Part shown: positions 9,178 through 18,527 of the stretch, one piece after another
How the letters are laid out: each line of letters begins with the position of its first letter
How positions within the stretch are numbered: the stretch's first letter is position 1
Assembly: GCA_946478665.1 (NCBI GenBank)
Contig: CAMLCZ010000013.1
Span: 1 to 51,866 of the forward strand
Direction: 5' to 3'
DNA: 51,866 nt
Source: an uncultured Bartonella sp.
Lineage (GTDB): Bacteria > Pseudomonadota > Alphaproteobacteria > Rhizobiales > Rhizobiaceae
Notes under the pieces: model-generated
Seen by the model: only the letters and a program-made list of their open reading frames with translations
Databases searched by the model: none
Told to the model about the DNA's origin: nothing
Made by a program: the position numbers and the translations under genes

Positions 9178-9906
9178 ATGCATCGCAGAGATTTTCTGAA
9201 AGCGGCTTTGGCGACGACAACACTGGCGACAATTATTAGACCAGCAGTTTCGAGTGTTATTCCTGGTGGGAGCATACCATGGAAGACAACGATGGAAGAT
9301 TTGCCAAAGCCAGTCGCGGGGGCATCATTAAAGTTTTTTGATACAGCACAGGCAAAGTTGGTAAGTGCCATTTTTGACCGGCTTTTGCCTGAAGATGAAA
9401 TTAGCATGAGTGCAACACAGGCTGGCTGCGTAACCTTTATTGACGCCCAGTTGGATGGACCATTTGGAAAAGCGGAATCACGCTATCAATTAGGGCCTTT
9501 CAAGAAAGGTACCCCACAGCAAGGTAATCAATCACCATTGACGCCGGCAGATTATTATAAGCGCGGCCTTGCAACACTGGAAGATTATTGCCAAGCGCAA
9601 TTTAGTAAGAGTTTCACTGGCTTAACAGACGCTGAAAAAGATCATTTGATTGAACAGATGGAAAACGATGAAATCAAGTTTTCCGATGCTGATATTTCGG
9701 CGCGTACTTTTTTTGAGCTTTTGCTACAAAATGTAAAAGAAGGATATTTTGCTGATCCGATATATGGCGGCAATAAAGATATGGTGGGATGGAAAATGGT
9801 TGGTTTTCCTGGGGCTGTATATGATTACCGCCCGTATTTGGCGCAGACCGGAAAACCTATGAATATTGAACCGATAAGCTTGCTTGGACGCAAAGTAAAT
9901 CGATAA
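9178..9906 (+). CDS. Gluconate 2-dehydrogenase subunit 3-like small subunit, Tat signal
   Basis: About 242 residues. The N-terminus MHRRDFLKAALATTTLATII is a twin-arginine signal (RRDFLK followed by a hydrophobic stretch), so the protein is exported folded. The body matches the gluconate 2-dehydrogenase subunit 3 family, the small partner of membrane-bound GMC dehydrogenases. The GGAAAGG at 9162-9168 directly abuts the ATG at 9169 but sits nine bases before the ATG at 9178, so 9178 is preferred. It is the first gene of a three-gene operon with the FAD subunit (27 bp downstream) and the triheme cytochrome. Since the large subunit has no signal peptide, this subunit presumably carries it through the Tat pore. 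Confidence 0.88.
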   Translation: MHRRDFLKAALATTTLATIIRPAVSSVIPGGSIPWKTTMEDLPKPVAGASLKFFDTAQAKLVSAIFDRLLPEDEISMSATQAGCVTFIDAQLDGPFGKAESRYQLGPFKKGTPQQGNQSPLTPADYYKRGLATLEDYCQAQFSKSFTGLTDAEKDHLIEQMENDEIKFSDADISARTFFELLLQNVKEGYFADPIYGGNKDMVGWKMVGFPGAVYDYRPYLAQTGKPMNIEPISLLGRKVNR

Positions 9907-9933
9907 CCCACCTAAAATTTAAGGAACACTATA

Positions 9934-11706
9934 ATGGCAAATAAACGTGCGAAGGCCGATGTGGTCATCGTCGGTTTGGGTTGGTCAGGTTCAATTATGG
10001 CCGAAGAGCTCACCCGTGCCGGTTTGAATGTTGTTGCAATCGAGCGTGGTGCTTGGCGTGATACAAGTACAGATTTTCCACCTGCTGTTGATGCGGATGA
10101 ATTACGTTGGGGGATACGGCGTGGAATTTTGCAGCCACCAGCCGTGGAAGCTTTGACATTTCGCAATAGACCAGATCAAGAAGCACTACCAATTCGTGAT
10201 TGGAACTGTTTCCAATTTGGTTGGAATGTTGGTGGTGCAGGTACCCATTGGGCAGGCATGTCTTGGCGCTGGTTGCCTTGGGACTTTCAGCCATATAGCA
10301 AAACAGTTGAACGCTATGGTAAGCAACAGATTGAAGACGGTTTGTTGGTTCAGGATTGGGGCATTACTTACGACGAATTAGAACCGTTTTACGATCGTTT
10401 TGAAAAAATTGCAGGAACGTCTGGCAAGGCAGGAAATCTGAGAGGTAAAATTGTAGAAGGTGGTAACCCGTTTGAAGGGCCACGCCAAAATGAATATCCT
10501 TTGCCGCCATTGCGTAAAACACGTTGGATGGAGATTTTTCATCAAACGACAGAAAAAATGGGCTACCATCCATTTGTTATTCCGGCTGGTAATACATCTG
10601 GTGAATATACCAATCCGTTCGGTATAAAAATGGCACCATGCACCTATTGTGGTTATTGTGATTTTTTTGGCTGCGGTAACTGGTCAAAATCCAGTCCACA
10701 AGCATGTGTTCTACCTGTACTTATGCAACGGAAAAACTTTACGGTTATCACAGAAGCTGAAGTGTTACGGGTAAATTTGGCGCCTGATGGGAAAACTGCA
10801 ACGGGTGTCACCTATATTGATTCACAAGGTGTGGAAGGCGAACAACCAGCAGATATAGTGGTTTTATCAGCTTATCAGATGGATAATGTCCGTTTGATGC
10901 TATTGTCAAAAATCGGCACGCCTTATGACTATAAAACGGGTGAGGGAACTATTGGCCGTTCCTATTCCTATCAGACTTGTTCTGGTGCTCTCGTGTTTTT
11001 TGAAAATGAATATATGAACCCATTCATTTATGGTGGGGCAGTTGATAGCCAGATAGATGATTTCAATGGTGATAATTTTGATCACACTGGCTTGGGCTTT
11101 ATAGGGGGCGCTGGCATTTTGGCTAATGGTATGACTGGTCGTCCAATTGTACGTTCAGATACCTTGGCACCAGGTGCCAAACGTTGGGGAACGCAATTTA
11201 AGAAAGATTTCCAATACGCCTATCAGAATGCCGGTCAACTATTCGGTCAAGGGACAAGTATGTCACACCGCGATGTCTTCCTTGATCTCGATCCCACATA
11301 TAAAGATCGCCATGGGCAGCCATTGTTGCGCGTGACATTTGACTGGAATGAAAATGATAAAAAGATGTCTCGCTTTATTGCTGATCGCTGTGTTGAAATT
11401 GGTAAGAAAATGGGCGCAAAGCACGTTGTTCCATTCAATTCGACAGATACACCCAATACGCCTTATGACCAAAGATCATCGCATACAATTGGTGGTTCCG
11501 TTATGGGCGAGAATCCTAAAACGAGTGCATTAAACCGTTATTTGCAAAGTTGGGATGTTCATAATGTCTTTGTAACAGGCGCTAACGTATTTCCTAATAA
11601 TGCCGGATATAACCCGACTGTAACGGTTGGAGCCACAACTCTTTGGGCTGCCAATGCGATTAAGGAACAATATCTCAAGCATCCTGGGCCATTGGTCAAA
11701 GCTTGA
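9934..11706 (+). CDS. GMC-family FAD dehydrogenase large subunit with Fe-S cysteine cluster
   Basis: A 590-residue glucose-methanol-choline oxidoreductase. The FAD-binding motif VVIVGLGWSGSIMAEEL is at about residues 10-26. WNVGGAGTHWAG (about 97-108) is a second flavin contact. The C-terminal GMC region has HTIGGSVMG with the catalytic histidine and NAGYNPTVTVGA with the paired asparagine. CTYCGYCDFFGCGN (C236, C239, C242, C247) resembles the cysteine cluster that binds a 3Fe-4S centre in FAD-dependent glucose dehydrogenase and passes electrons to cytochrome c. It has no signal peptide and probably rides with the Tat-exported small subunit. The substrate is a sugar, sugar acid or polyol (gluconate-like), not determinable from sequence alone. 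Confidence 0.9.
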   Translation: MANKRAKADVVIVGLGWSGSIMAEELTRAGLNVVAIERGAWRDTSTDFPPAVDADELRWGIRRGILQPPAVEALTFRNRPDQEALPIRDWNCFQFGWNVGGAGTHWAGMSWRWLPWDFQPYSKTVERYGKQQIEDGLLVQDWGITYDELEPFYDRFEKIAGTSGKAGNLRGKIVEGGNPFEGPRQNEYPLPPLRKTRWMEIFHQTTEKMGYHPFVIPAGNTSGEYTNPFGIKMAPCTYCGYCDFFGCGNWSKSSPQACVLPVLMQRKNFTVITEAEVLRVNLAPDGKTATGVTYIDSQGVEGEQPADIVVLSAYQMDNVRLMLLSKIGTPYDYKTGEGTIGRSYSYQTCSGALVFFENEYMNPFIYGGAVDSQIDDFNGDNFDHTGLGFIGGAGILANGMTGRPIVRSDTLAPGAKRWGTQFKKDFQYAYQNAGQLFGQGTSMSHRDVFLDLDPTYKDRHGQPLLRVTFDWNENDKKMSRFIADRCVEIGKKMGAKHVVPFNSTDTPNTPYDQRSSHTIGGSVMGENPKTSALNRYLQSWDVHNVFVTGANVFPNNAGYNPTVTVGATTLWAANAIKEQYLKHPGPLVKA

Positions 11707-11716
11707 GGAGGGGGAC

Positions 11717-13012
11717 ATGAATAAATTCGTCAAAATTATACTCGCGCTGGTCGTGATCGGTATTATTGTTGTGATTGGTGGGCTTATAACAATGCCTTAC
11801 CGGTCATATGATGTGAAACAATTTGCCAATGAAACGGAAAGCGAGCGGAAAGACAGTATCAAACGTGGTGAGTATGTTGCATTGACATCAGACTGTGTCG
11901 CATGTCATCAAACAAAGGATAGAAAAGAAGATTTATCCGGTGGCTTTGCTGTCGAAACACCTTTTGGAACGCTATATTCCAGCAATATAACACCTGACAA
12001 AGAAACAGGTATTGGCAATTGGACAGAACAGCAATTTGCTGATGCTGTCATGAATGGTAAGGGGCCAAATGGACCGCTTTATCCAGCAATGCCCTATACC
12101 TCTTATGTAAAAATGACAGATCAGGATATTCATGATTTGTGGAATTATTTACAGACTGTAACGCCCGTGAAAAATAAGGTGGTTGAAAATCAGCTAGCGT
12201 TTCCATTTAATATTCGTTACCTGATGTTGGGATGGAAGCGGCTTTTCTTTGATGCCTCACAATTGCAAAACGATACCGGTAAATCGGCTCAATGGAACCG
12301 TGGACGTTACCTCGTAGAAGGTGCGGCACACTGTTCAATGTGTCATACACCGCGCAATCCATTTGGTGCAGAAATCAAATCGAAAAATTACACTGGAGCC
12401 AATTTACAGAATTGGTTTGCACCTTCACTTAGAAGTTCCAATGTACACGGATTGGGCAATTGGAGTGAAGAAGATATTGCTTCATATTTGAAGACAGGTA
12501 GTAACCGGTTGACTGTAGCGTCTGGACCTATGGCAGAAGCTATCAATGCATCATTCCAATATTTCCATGACGATGATCTGGTGGCTATGGCAAATTATGT
12601 CAAATCATTACCGGATCACGGTGTCGCAAAACCGAAATCTATTGATGCTGCTAACCCGCAAATGATAAATGGTAAAAAGGTATTTATCGATAATTGTATT
12701 GCCTGTCATGACATCAATGGTGAAGGTATTTCTTCAATGATACCAGCGTTTAAGAATAATGGCACGATTCAGGGGCTAAGCTCAGAAAGCATGACCCATA
12801 TTCTGTTGAATGGATCAAAGGGGGCAATTACCAGATCCAATCCAACGGGTGCCGCAATGCCGGCGTTTGCGTGGAAATTGACAGATACACAGATTGCCGA
12901 TGTATTGACCTATATTCGTAATGAATGGGGAAATGCGGCACAGGCTGTTTCGTCTAAGGAAGTAAAAGAAATGCGCAAGACACTTGGAGCAACTGCACCT
13001 ATTGGTGAATGA
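11717..13012 (+). CDS. Triheme cytochrome c subunit of the GMC dehydrogenase
   Basis: 431 residues with an N-terminal membrane anchor or signal (hydrophobic residues about 6-25) and three c-type heme motifs: CVACH at 60-64, CSMCH at 206-210 and CIACH at 327-331. This is the architecture of the cytochrome subunit of gluconate, sorbitol and alcohol dehydrogenases, which takes electrons from the flavin/Fe-S subunit and hands them to ubiquinone at the periplasmic membrane face. The start at 11717 follows a strong GAGGAGGGGG and lies ten bases after the large-subunit stop. A longer frame overlapping the large subunit is rejected. The terminator at 13085 closes the operon. Confidence 0.92.
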   Translation: MNKFVKIILALVVIGIIVVIGGLITMPYRSYDVKQFANETESERKDSIKRGEYVALTSDCVACHQTKDRKEDLSGGFAVETPFGTLYSSNITPDKETGIGNWTEQQFADAVMNGKGPNGPLYPAMPYTSYVKMTDQDIHDLWNYLQTVTPVKNKVVENQLAFPFNIRYLMLGWKRLFFDASQLQNDTGKSAQWNRGRYLVEGAAHCSMCHTPRNPFGAEIKSKNYTGANLQNWFAPSLRSSNVHGLGNWSEEDIASYLKTGSNRLTVASGPMAEAINASFQYFHDDDLVAMANYVKSLPDHGVAKPKSIDAANPQMINGKKVFIDNCIACHDINGEGISSMIPAFKNNGTIQGLSSESMTHILLNGSKGAITRSNPTGAAMPAFAWKLTDTQIADVLTYIRNEWGNAAQAVSSKEVKEMRKTLGATAPIGE

Positions 13013-13084
13013 TCCATAGTAAATGCATAGCATAGAAGTCATGTCGCATATAAATAGGAGTATGCGCATATGAACTAAAAACAG

Positions 13085-13114
13085 AAACCTCGTTTAATTC
13101 AGAACGAGGTTTTT
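13085..13114 (+). terminator. Rho-independent terminator of the dehydrogenase operon
   Basis: A ten-base stem AAACCTCGTT (13085-13094) / AACGAGGTTT (13103-13112) with an eight-base loop runs into a T tract. It is about 70 bp past the cytochrome stop codon. Confidence 0.9.
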
Positions 13115-13237
13115 ATTTGCGCTGATTGATGAAACGGCAATGCTTATTCTATAATCTGCTGTTATTTACCCAATAAAATAAACTAATATGGGCAGTTGTT
13201 AGCGTATTTCATAACGGGATCAGTACGTTTATGGCTG

Positions 13238-13996
13238 TTAAAGGCGATGTGCGAGAGACCGGATTGTAATGTCCAGAACATAGCCGATTAAACCAATCAA
13301 TAAAATGGTTGACATCAGCTCTGGGTAAGCGAGGCGGTCACGTGTGTCGAGGATGAAGTAGCCTAAACCGGCGGATACGCCCAGCATTTCACAAGGCACA
13401 ATAACGATCCAAGCGATACCAATTGCCAAGCGCATACCAGTTAATACATGGCCGAGTATTCCAGGAAAAATAACTGATATTAATGTTTCCGTGCGTGTGG
13501 CAGCCAAACTTTTGGCCACCAGAAGCCAATGTCTGTCGAGTTGTTTAACACCTGCGGCGGTGTTCAGCATGATTGGCCAGACTGTTGCAAAAGAAAGCAG
13601 AAAATAGATAGGACTATCACCAATGCCGAAAACCATAACAGCTATCGGCATCCATGATAGCGGTGAAATCATTCTTAAAAAATGAAACGCAGGTCCTGTC
13701 AGTCTTTCAAACCATTGTTTGGAACCCACCAGCAAACCAATGGGAACACCAATGACAAGAGCGAAAACAAGCCCGACCAATATGCGTTTTAAACTTATTA
13801 CAGCGTGAAACAGAAGATCCGATTGTGTCAATAAATGCCAGAAAGTGGGCAATGTCTGTTCAACAGAAAATCTATGCGCAAAACTGTTTTGTGCGCTCAA
13901 AACATCGGTTGTAAGCCACCATATAGACAACAGGATTAACAGGCCGATAATGCCAGAGGAATAACGCAAAATAGTCTTCATTGTATTTCTTATCAC
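13238..13996 (-). CDS. ABC transporter permease, sulfonate/nitrate/taurine type (SsuC-like)
   Basis: A 252-residue inner-membrane permease with about six hydrophobic segments and the BPD_transp_1 features of SsuC/TauC proteins: the PIGLLVGSKQWFERL region and the cytoplasmic coupling loop around LVAKSLAATRTETLISVIFPGILGH (the EAA-like loop). It directly follows the substrate-binding protein gene (13997) on the minus strand, and the ATPase lies further upstream, so it completes an ABC importer. It is the last gene of the operon. Substrate class is inferred from family and neighbours: an aliphatic sulfonate, taurine-like compound or other small anion. Confidence 0.9.
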   Translation of the reverse strand: MIRNTMKTILRYSSGIIGLLILLSIWWLTTDVLSAQNSFAHRFSVEQTLPTFWHLLTQSDLLFHAVISLKRILVGLVFALVIGVPIGLLVGSKQWFERLTGPAFHFLRMISPLSWMPIAVMVFGIGDSPIYFLLSFATVWPIMLNTAAGVKQLDRHWLLVAKSLAATRTETLISVIFPGILGHVLTGMRLAIGIAWIVIVPCEMLGVSAGLGYFILDTRDRLAYPELMSTILLIGLIGYVLDITIRSLAHRL

Positions 13997-15184
13997 TTAT
14001 ACCGCTATTTCTTCTTGGCGGTTGAAAACATCTTTCATACCAAAAGCTGGCAAACCACCAACAGCCTGCAAAGCGTTCTTTACAAAAGTATCGTCGACAA
14101 GATCGGAAGCAGCAAAACTCGGTTCAAGCGTTTTAAGGAAAGTGTTATCACCTTCAATTAATGTATCTTTTAAGCGACGTACCAATTCTTCTGTATAGCT
14201 TGGGTAGGGGTAGGGCTGAAAGTCAATGCGTTTTTCATGCCAATCAGCATGAAGAATAGCGCCAGATTTGCGATAATCAGCATCATTTTCTTCGTTTTGT
14301 ACCAAAACGCGTTTAAGCACATCGGCTCCAAATGGCATATATTTATTGGGATTGTCTTTTGCCAGCAGTAATGCTGTGTCCTCTCTGTTTTGACTTGTCC
14401 ATAATTGTGCTTTGACCATGGCACTGACAACTTTTTGCGTCCATTCTGGCCGTTCTTTGAGATCTTTTTCTTGCATGCAAACCAGACAGCAAGCATGATC
14501 CCGCCAAACATCAGCGGTAAAACGGGCAATTTTTGAAACCTTTGCTATTTCGCCAGCCGCGTTAAAGGGTTCTGCCACAATAAATCCAGATATTTGACCA
14601 TTGGCTATGGCCGGTATCATATCGGATGGGGCCATAATAACCATATTGACCTCATTGGGAGCAATCGCACCACTTTTACGCGATACCGGTGTTAGCCCAT
14701 TATTGCGTAAGATCATTTGTAAAACGACAGTGTGGATTGAATACCAAAACGGAATTGCAACGTTTTTACCACCAAGATCTGTGATGGAATTGATATCATT
14801 GGCGACCGAAAGACCAGAACCACCCATATGGTTCCACGCAACAACCTTTAACGGTGCTTTGCTTGAGTATCGTGCCCAGATAGCAATTGGTGAAAGAACG
14901 TGCATCACATTTATCTGTCCGGCAAAAAAAGCTTCGACAATTTGTGACCAACTACGAAACAATACCGGCTTTTCTACTTTAAGTCCTTCTGCTTCAAAAA
15001 AGCCTTTTCCATGGGCGACCAATAGCGCGGTCGCATCGGTAATTGGCAAATATCCAACCTTAACCGGTTCATCATTGTTCTGTGCTTTTGCTTTGGCAAT
15101 ATTCAGAAAGGGCAATGCACCGCTCGCGGTCAATAATGCAGATAAACGCAAAATATCGCGACGGGAGAAAAATTCATCATTCAT
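13997..15184 (-). CDS. Tat-exported ABC substrate-binding protein, SsuA/NrtA-like
   Basis: About 395 residues from MNDEFFSRRDILRLS. The N-terminus is a twin-arginine signal (SRRDILRLSALL followed by a hydrophobic run and an AKA cleavage site). The mature part starts VKVGYLPITDATALLVAHGKG, the standard opening of SsuA/NrtA-type binding proteins, followed by LRSW-like SWSQIVEAFFAGQINV. It is longer than SsuA (about 320) and closer to NrtA/CmpA size. Its start lies one base beyond the ATPase stop, so the two are translationally coupled. The upstream in-frame extension runs into the ATPase gene and is rejected. Tat export suggests the protein folds, perhaps with a bound ligand or metal, before export. 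Confidence 0.9.
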   Translation of the reverse strand: MNDEFFSRRDILRLSALLTASGALPFLNIAKAKAQNNDEPVKVGYLPITDATALLVAHGKGFFEAEGLKVEKPVLFRSWSQIVEAFFAGQINVMHVLSPIAIWARYSSKAPLKVVAWNHMGGSGLSVANDINSITDLGGKNVAIPFWYSIHTVVLQMILRNNGLTPVSRKSGAIAPNEVNMVIMAPSDMIPAIANGQISGFIVAEPFNAAGEIAKVSKIARFTADVWRDHACCLVCMQEKDLKERPEWTQKVVSAMVKAQLWTSQNREDTALLLAKDNPNKYMPFGADVLKRVLVQNEENDADYRKSGAILHADWHEKRIDFQPYPYPSYTEELVRRLKDTLIEGDNTFLKTLEPSFAASDLVDDTFVKNALQAVGGLPAFGMKDVFNRQEEIAV

Positions 15185-15185
15185 T

Positions 15186-15965
15186 CTATTTCTCTTTTCT
15201 TTTTGTCGCATCTCTCAAAGCGGCAAGTATTTCAATGCGGAATGCCCCCAATTCTTCGACGAATTGGTTACGGGGACGGTTAAAATTGATAGTCCATGTT
15301 CCGATAATCTGTGCTGGGCTACCGCCAAGCAATATTATGCGGTCGCTCATTAACAGCGCTTCATCAATATCGTGCGTAACAAGCACTGCAGCGGCGCAAA
15401 AATCTTGTAAAAGCTTTACCGTCAAATTTTGCATTTGTTCGCGCGTTGATTCATCAAGCGCACTGAATGGTTCATCAAGAAACAAGATTTCTGGGGCTCT
15501 GGCAAAACAGCGTGCCAAACCAGCGCGTTGCGCCATGCCGCCTGATAATTCATAAGGGCGTAATTTGCGTGCCTCTTCTAAACCCACTTGTTGAATTGCC
15601 TTATCAATACGTGCTTGGCGTTCTGCTTTGGTCAATTTCGGCTGATTTTTAAAATTAAGACCAAAAGCGACGTTTTTTTCCAACGTCAACCAAGGTAGTA
15701 ACCCTGGGTTTTGGAATGCAACAGCAAAGCGGGGACTGACATGGGTGAGTTCTTCATTATTGACAAAGATCTTTCCTTCATCAGCTTTTTGTATTCCGGC
15801 AAGAACACGCAAAAGGCTTGATTTGCCGACGCCGCTCGGACCAAGAATAGCAATTATTTCATTGGCATTGAGGGTGAAATTAAAATTTTCTAACACAGCA
15901 GGAGCATTTTGCTGATAACGCAAAACGATATTTTCTGCTTTCAGGACTTCATTATTATTTTTCAT
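15186..15965 (-). CDS. ABC transporter ATP-binding protein, SsuB/TauB type
   Basis: About 259 residues. Walker A GPSGVGKSS, signature YELSGGMAQRAGLARCFA, Walker B ILFLDEPFSALDE and the switch histidine in LVTHDIDEAL are all intact. The LLPWLTLEKNVAFGL segment is typical of the nitrate/sulfonate/taurine ATPases. ATG at 15965 (MKNNNEV) is preferred; the upstream TTG would overlap the preceding enzyme gene. Together with the binding protein and permease it makes one complete importer. Confidence 0.93.
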   Translation of the reverse strand: MKNNNEVLKAENIVLRYQQNAPAVLENFNFTLNANEIIAILGPSGVGKSSLLRVLAGIQKADEGKIFVNNEELTHVSPRFAVAFQNPGLLPWLTLEKNVAFGLNFKNQPKLTKAERQARIDKAIQQVGLEEARKLRPYELSGGMAQRAGLARCFARAPEILFLDEPFSALDESTREQMQNLTVKLLQDFCAAAVLVTHDIDEALLMSDRIILLGGSPAQIIGTWTINFNRPRNQFVEELGAFRIEILAALRDATKRKEK

Positions 15966-15976
15966 GAGAATTTTTG

Positions 15977-17038
15977 TTATTGGCAAAGAATTTTTTGTAA
16001 ATGGGTGACGCTTGGCGTGATAATCGGCACAAAACTGGCTTCCCGCAGCCGACGCGGAAAACCTTCACAACTGTTTTCTAGATAGGCTGTGCCACCACGG
16101 ATTTTCAATTCAAGTAGAATGGCTTTCCATACACATTCGGTAAGCTCGACGCGTATTTTGAAAATGGCTTGTGGGTTTTGGTTAAAGGCGCCAATTCGAC
16201 TTTGTTGGATTAGGGTATTTTCAAGTTTTTGGATTTCTTCCGCAACATCATCAAGTTGTTGCGCTAATGGGGAACGTCGACGATTAAAATGCCGTTTGGC
16301 TTCTTCAATACAGCGCCATGCTAACCCTAAAAACATACCGCATTGTAACGAAATAAATGCTGGTCTTAAGGTTTTTAGCCATTCACTGATATTGTCGTGT
16401 AAAATACGTTCTTTGGAAAGAGCAACATTATCCATTTTGACAATTTTAGTATCACTGGATCGTAGACCTATGAGATCCAGATTTTCAATTGTGATGCCTT
16501 GATCTTTATTTTCAAGACTAAAGGCATAGACATTTCCATCATCACATTGGGCAGCGCAGGCTGCATAATAAGCGTTACCATTGATATTGGTAATCCAAGG
16601 CATTTTTCCAGAAAGCGTGTAGCCTTCATGAAACTTTTGGGCAAAATTTTCCATCTCTTCCAAATCAGCAAGGTGTTTCATCAAATTTGAAAGACCGGCG
16701 GAACCAGCTTTTTTGCCAGATACTAGTTGGGGTAACTGTTGCTCCTGCAAAGCAGAATTGGGACTTTGCAATAAACACTCAATATAAGCGCGGTGCGCCC
16801 ATAAAACGAAAGCGGCCGTTAGTGATGAATAAGCAAGTTGGGAAATGGCACTGATTGCATCAGCGGTGGTTGTTCCATCACCGTCAAAATGGCTTGGTAT
16901 GCCGATTGCTGTCAATTTCTCTGTGGCCAGTTTGGCTAATATTTCATGCGATGAGTGGAAATTGGTGTCCCACGTTTCTGCATGTGCTTCAAGCCAGCGA
17001 AACAGGTCACCACGCGCGTGATGGTCGGTGGTTTGCAT
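15977..17038 (-). CDS. Acyl-CoA-dehydrogenase-like flavoenzyme (SfnC/DszC-type), first gene of the ABC operon
   Basis: About 353 residues starting MQTTDHHARGDLF. The sequence has the acyl-CoA dehydrogenase fold: an alpha-helical N-domain (AISAISQLAYSSLTAAFVLWAHRAYIE), a beta domain (GYTLSGKMPWITNINGNAYY, a substrate/flavin-contact region) and a helical C-domain. Homologues beside sulfonate-type importers include SfnC/DszC-like flavin-dependent enzymes that act on organosulfur compounds. It is the first gene of the minus-strand operon and ends 12 bp before the ATPase start. No SsuD-type monooxygenase is present, so this enzyme is the only obvious candidate to act on the imported compound. The function is inferred from family and context. 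Confidence 0.75.
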   Translation of the reverse strand: MQTTDHHARGDLFRWLEAHAETWDTNFHSSHEILAKLATEKLTAIGIPSHFDGDGTTTADAISAISQLAYSSLTAAFVLWAHRAYIECLLQSPNSALQEQQLPQLVSGKKAGSAGLSNLMKHLADLEEMENFAQKFHEGYTLSGKMPWITNINGNAYYAACAAQCDDGNVYAFSLENKDQGITIENLDLIGLRSSDTKIVKMDNVALSKERILHDNISEWLKTLRPAFISLQCGMFLGLAWRCIEEAKRHFNRRRSPLAQQLDDVAEEIQKLENTLIQQSRIGAFNQNPQAIFKIRVELTECVWKAILLELKIRGGTAYLENSCEGFPRRLREASFVPIITPSVTHLQKILCQ

Positions 17039-17377
17039 AATATACCGGTTTATAAAATTATAAGAGGAAAGAAGAAATAGAACGGGATAATTTCTGGAAA
17101 GTATCGACGCTGTTGGTATGAGTACCAAGGTCTAAGTATAAATTTTGTAACATTCTATTCCCCGCAAACTTGCTATGGATAGTTTAGTATTTCTTTTTTT
17201 TGCTGACAGTTCAAGTATTTTCTTTAACTGGCAACTTATCACGAAGAACAAAATGTATAACTTTGGCAAAACAAGTGATGCGAGGCTGCGAATGTTGAAA
17301 AGTTTTTGTTTGTCTGATGAGCGCAGAGTTTGAGTATTTAAAGCCGATTAAAAAACGCAATAAAGATGCTGCAATAA

Positions 17378-17407
17378 AATACCCACCATTTAAAAATGAT
17401 GGGTATT
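17378..17407 (-). terminator. Terminator-like hairpin after the siderophore-interacting protein gene
   Basis: AATACCCACCATT (17378-17390) pairs with AATGATGGGTATT (17395-17407) with one mismatch. On the minus strand it is followed by TTTTATTGC. It sits about 40 bp past the stop of the gene ending at 17446. Confidence 0.75.
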
Positions 17408-17445
17408 GCACAATGATTGATTGGTGAAGTGGGGCAGAAGCGAAA

Positions 17446-18300
17446 TCACACGGGCAATTCAAACTCGTCAAATTCGTTTTTACTTTTGCCCTTTGAAATA
17501 TGCTCGACATAATATTTCATTCGTGCAGTTTCTATTTCACTACTCGTAACACCTCTGCGCCAATAGCCAATCGCCTTAATCTGATCTTTGGCAATATTGC
17601 AATCATTCATAAAGTGCTTGCGAATGGCACGGGCTTCCTCTCTTTCACAGGCCGCCCAAATTTGGCAATTTGTTGCCTCATCAATTTCCAATGCAGCACG
17701 CACCAGTGAACCAGCTGTGCCTGCATGCACGTTTTGTGGACGAACGTGAATATGCATTTCCACACCAGCAACCCGTGGTAACTCATCTGCTGCTTCCGTG
17801 TTTGCGCAATCCACATGGACAAGGGCAGGCGCGTGGTCTGGCCATTTCTTGAGAATTGAATATAGTGCAGGAATAGCAGAGTCATCGGCAAAGAATAAAA
17901 CTTTACCGTCAGCTTCATAGTCAGGTACGAAATGTTGGCGTAAACCGATCATATTGGCTGTGCTACCGGCTTTCATTTTTTCAAGCCATTTCATGGCGGG
18001 GCTTTCCCCCTCATGATAGACACAATCTATTTCAACCAGATTGGTGTTCGGATCAAAATCCCTGATCGTATAAATACGATAAACGGGTTGATCTTCTTCG
18101 TTTTTTTCAACTTCAATTCTGACTGCAACATTTGGTTGTTTCAACAATTCAACATCATTGGGAGAAATCGTGCCAGTAATGCGAACAATACCGTCAAATG
18201 GTTTTCTAATATTTCTGATATGAAGTATGTAGCGTTCCAAGCTCTCTAATGTTTTGCTTGAAGATTGATCGCTTGTATTATCATTTTGGTGAGTAGACAT
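17446..18300 (-). CDS. Siderophore-interacting protein (ferric-siderophore reductase family)
   Basis: About 284 residues from MSTHQNDNTS. The N-terminal FAD-binding barrel carries YRIYTIRDFDP (the RxYT flavin motif) and the C-terminal NAD(P)H-like SIP domain carries VLFFADDSAIPALYSIL, IWAACEREEARAIRKHF and IKAIGYWRRGV, all hallmarks of ViuB/YqjH-type SIP proteins. They reduce imported ferric chelates in the cytoplasm to free Fe2+. The start at 18300 has GGAG seven bases upstream; the longer frame to 18363 is rejected. It lies downstream of the copper-type TonB receptor on the same strand, so cotranscription and metal-responsive control are plausible. Confidence 0.92.
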   Translation of the reverse strand: MSTHQNDNTSDQSSSKTLESLERYILHIRNIRKPFDGIVRITGTISPNDVELLKQPNVAVRIEVEKNEEDQPVYRIYTIRDFDPNTNLVEIDCVYHEGESPAMKWLEKMKAGSTANMIGLRQHFVPDYEADGKVLFFADDSAIPALYSILKKWPDHAPALVHVDCANTEAADELPRVAGVEMHIHVRPQNVHAGTAGSLVRAALEIDEATNCQIWAACEREEARAIRKHFMNDCNIAKDQIKAIGYWRRGVTSSEIETARMKYYVEHISKGKSKNEFDEFELPV

Positions 18301-18477
18301 TAAAAAGCTCCTGCAGGCAGCATGAAATATCATCACCAGACAAAATATGATATATAAAGTCAAGTTTATTTACAGTATGTTCACCAGAAAGATAATATTG
18401 CAGCCTATTTGTTTTTTAATTTTAAAATGTGTTTTTATAAATTTGATGGTTGGTTTTGCCTTCTTTATGCAATGTCG

Positions 18478-18510
18478 CATTGGGGGCGATATGGTTATTC
18501 GTCCCCAATG
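18478..18510 (-). terminator. Hairpin just past the TonB receptor stop
   Basis: CATTGGGGGCGA (18478-18489) faces TCGTCCCCAATG (18499-18510), twelve positions with one G.T or A.C mismatch and a nine-base loop. It follows the receptor stop by about 18 bp on the minus strand. There is no T-run, so it may stabilise the 3' end or terminate only partly. Confidence 0.55.
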
Positions 18511-18527
18511 ATAACAAACGTACTGTA

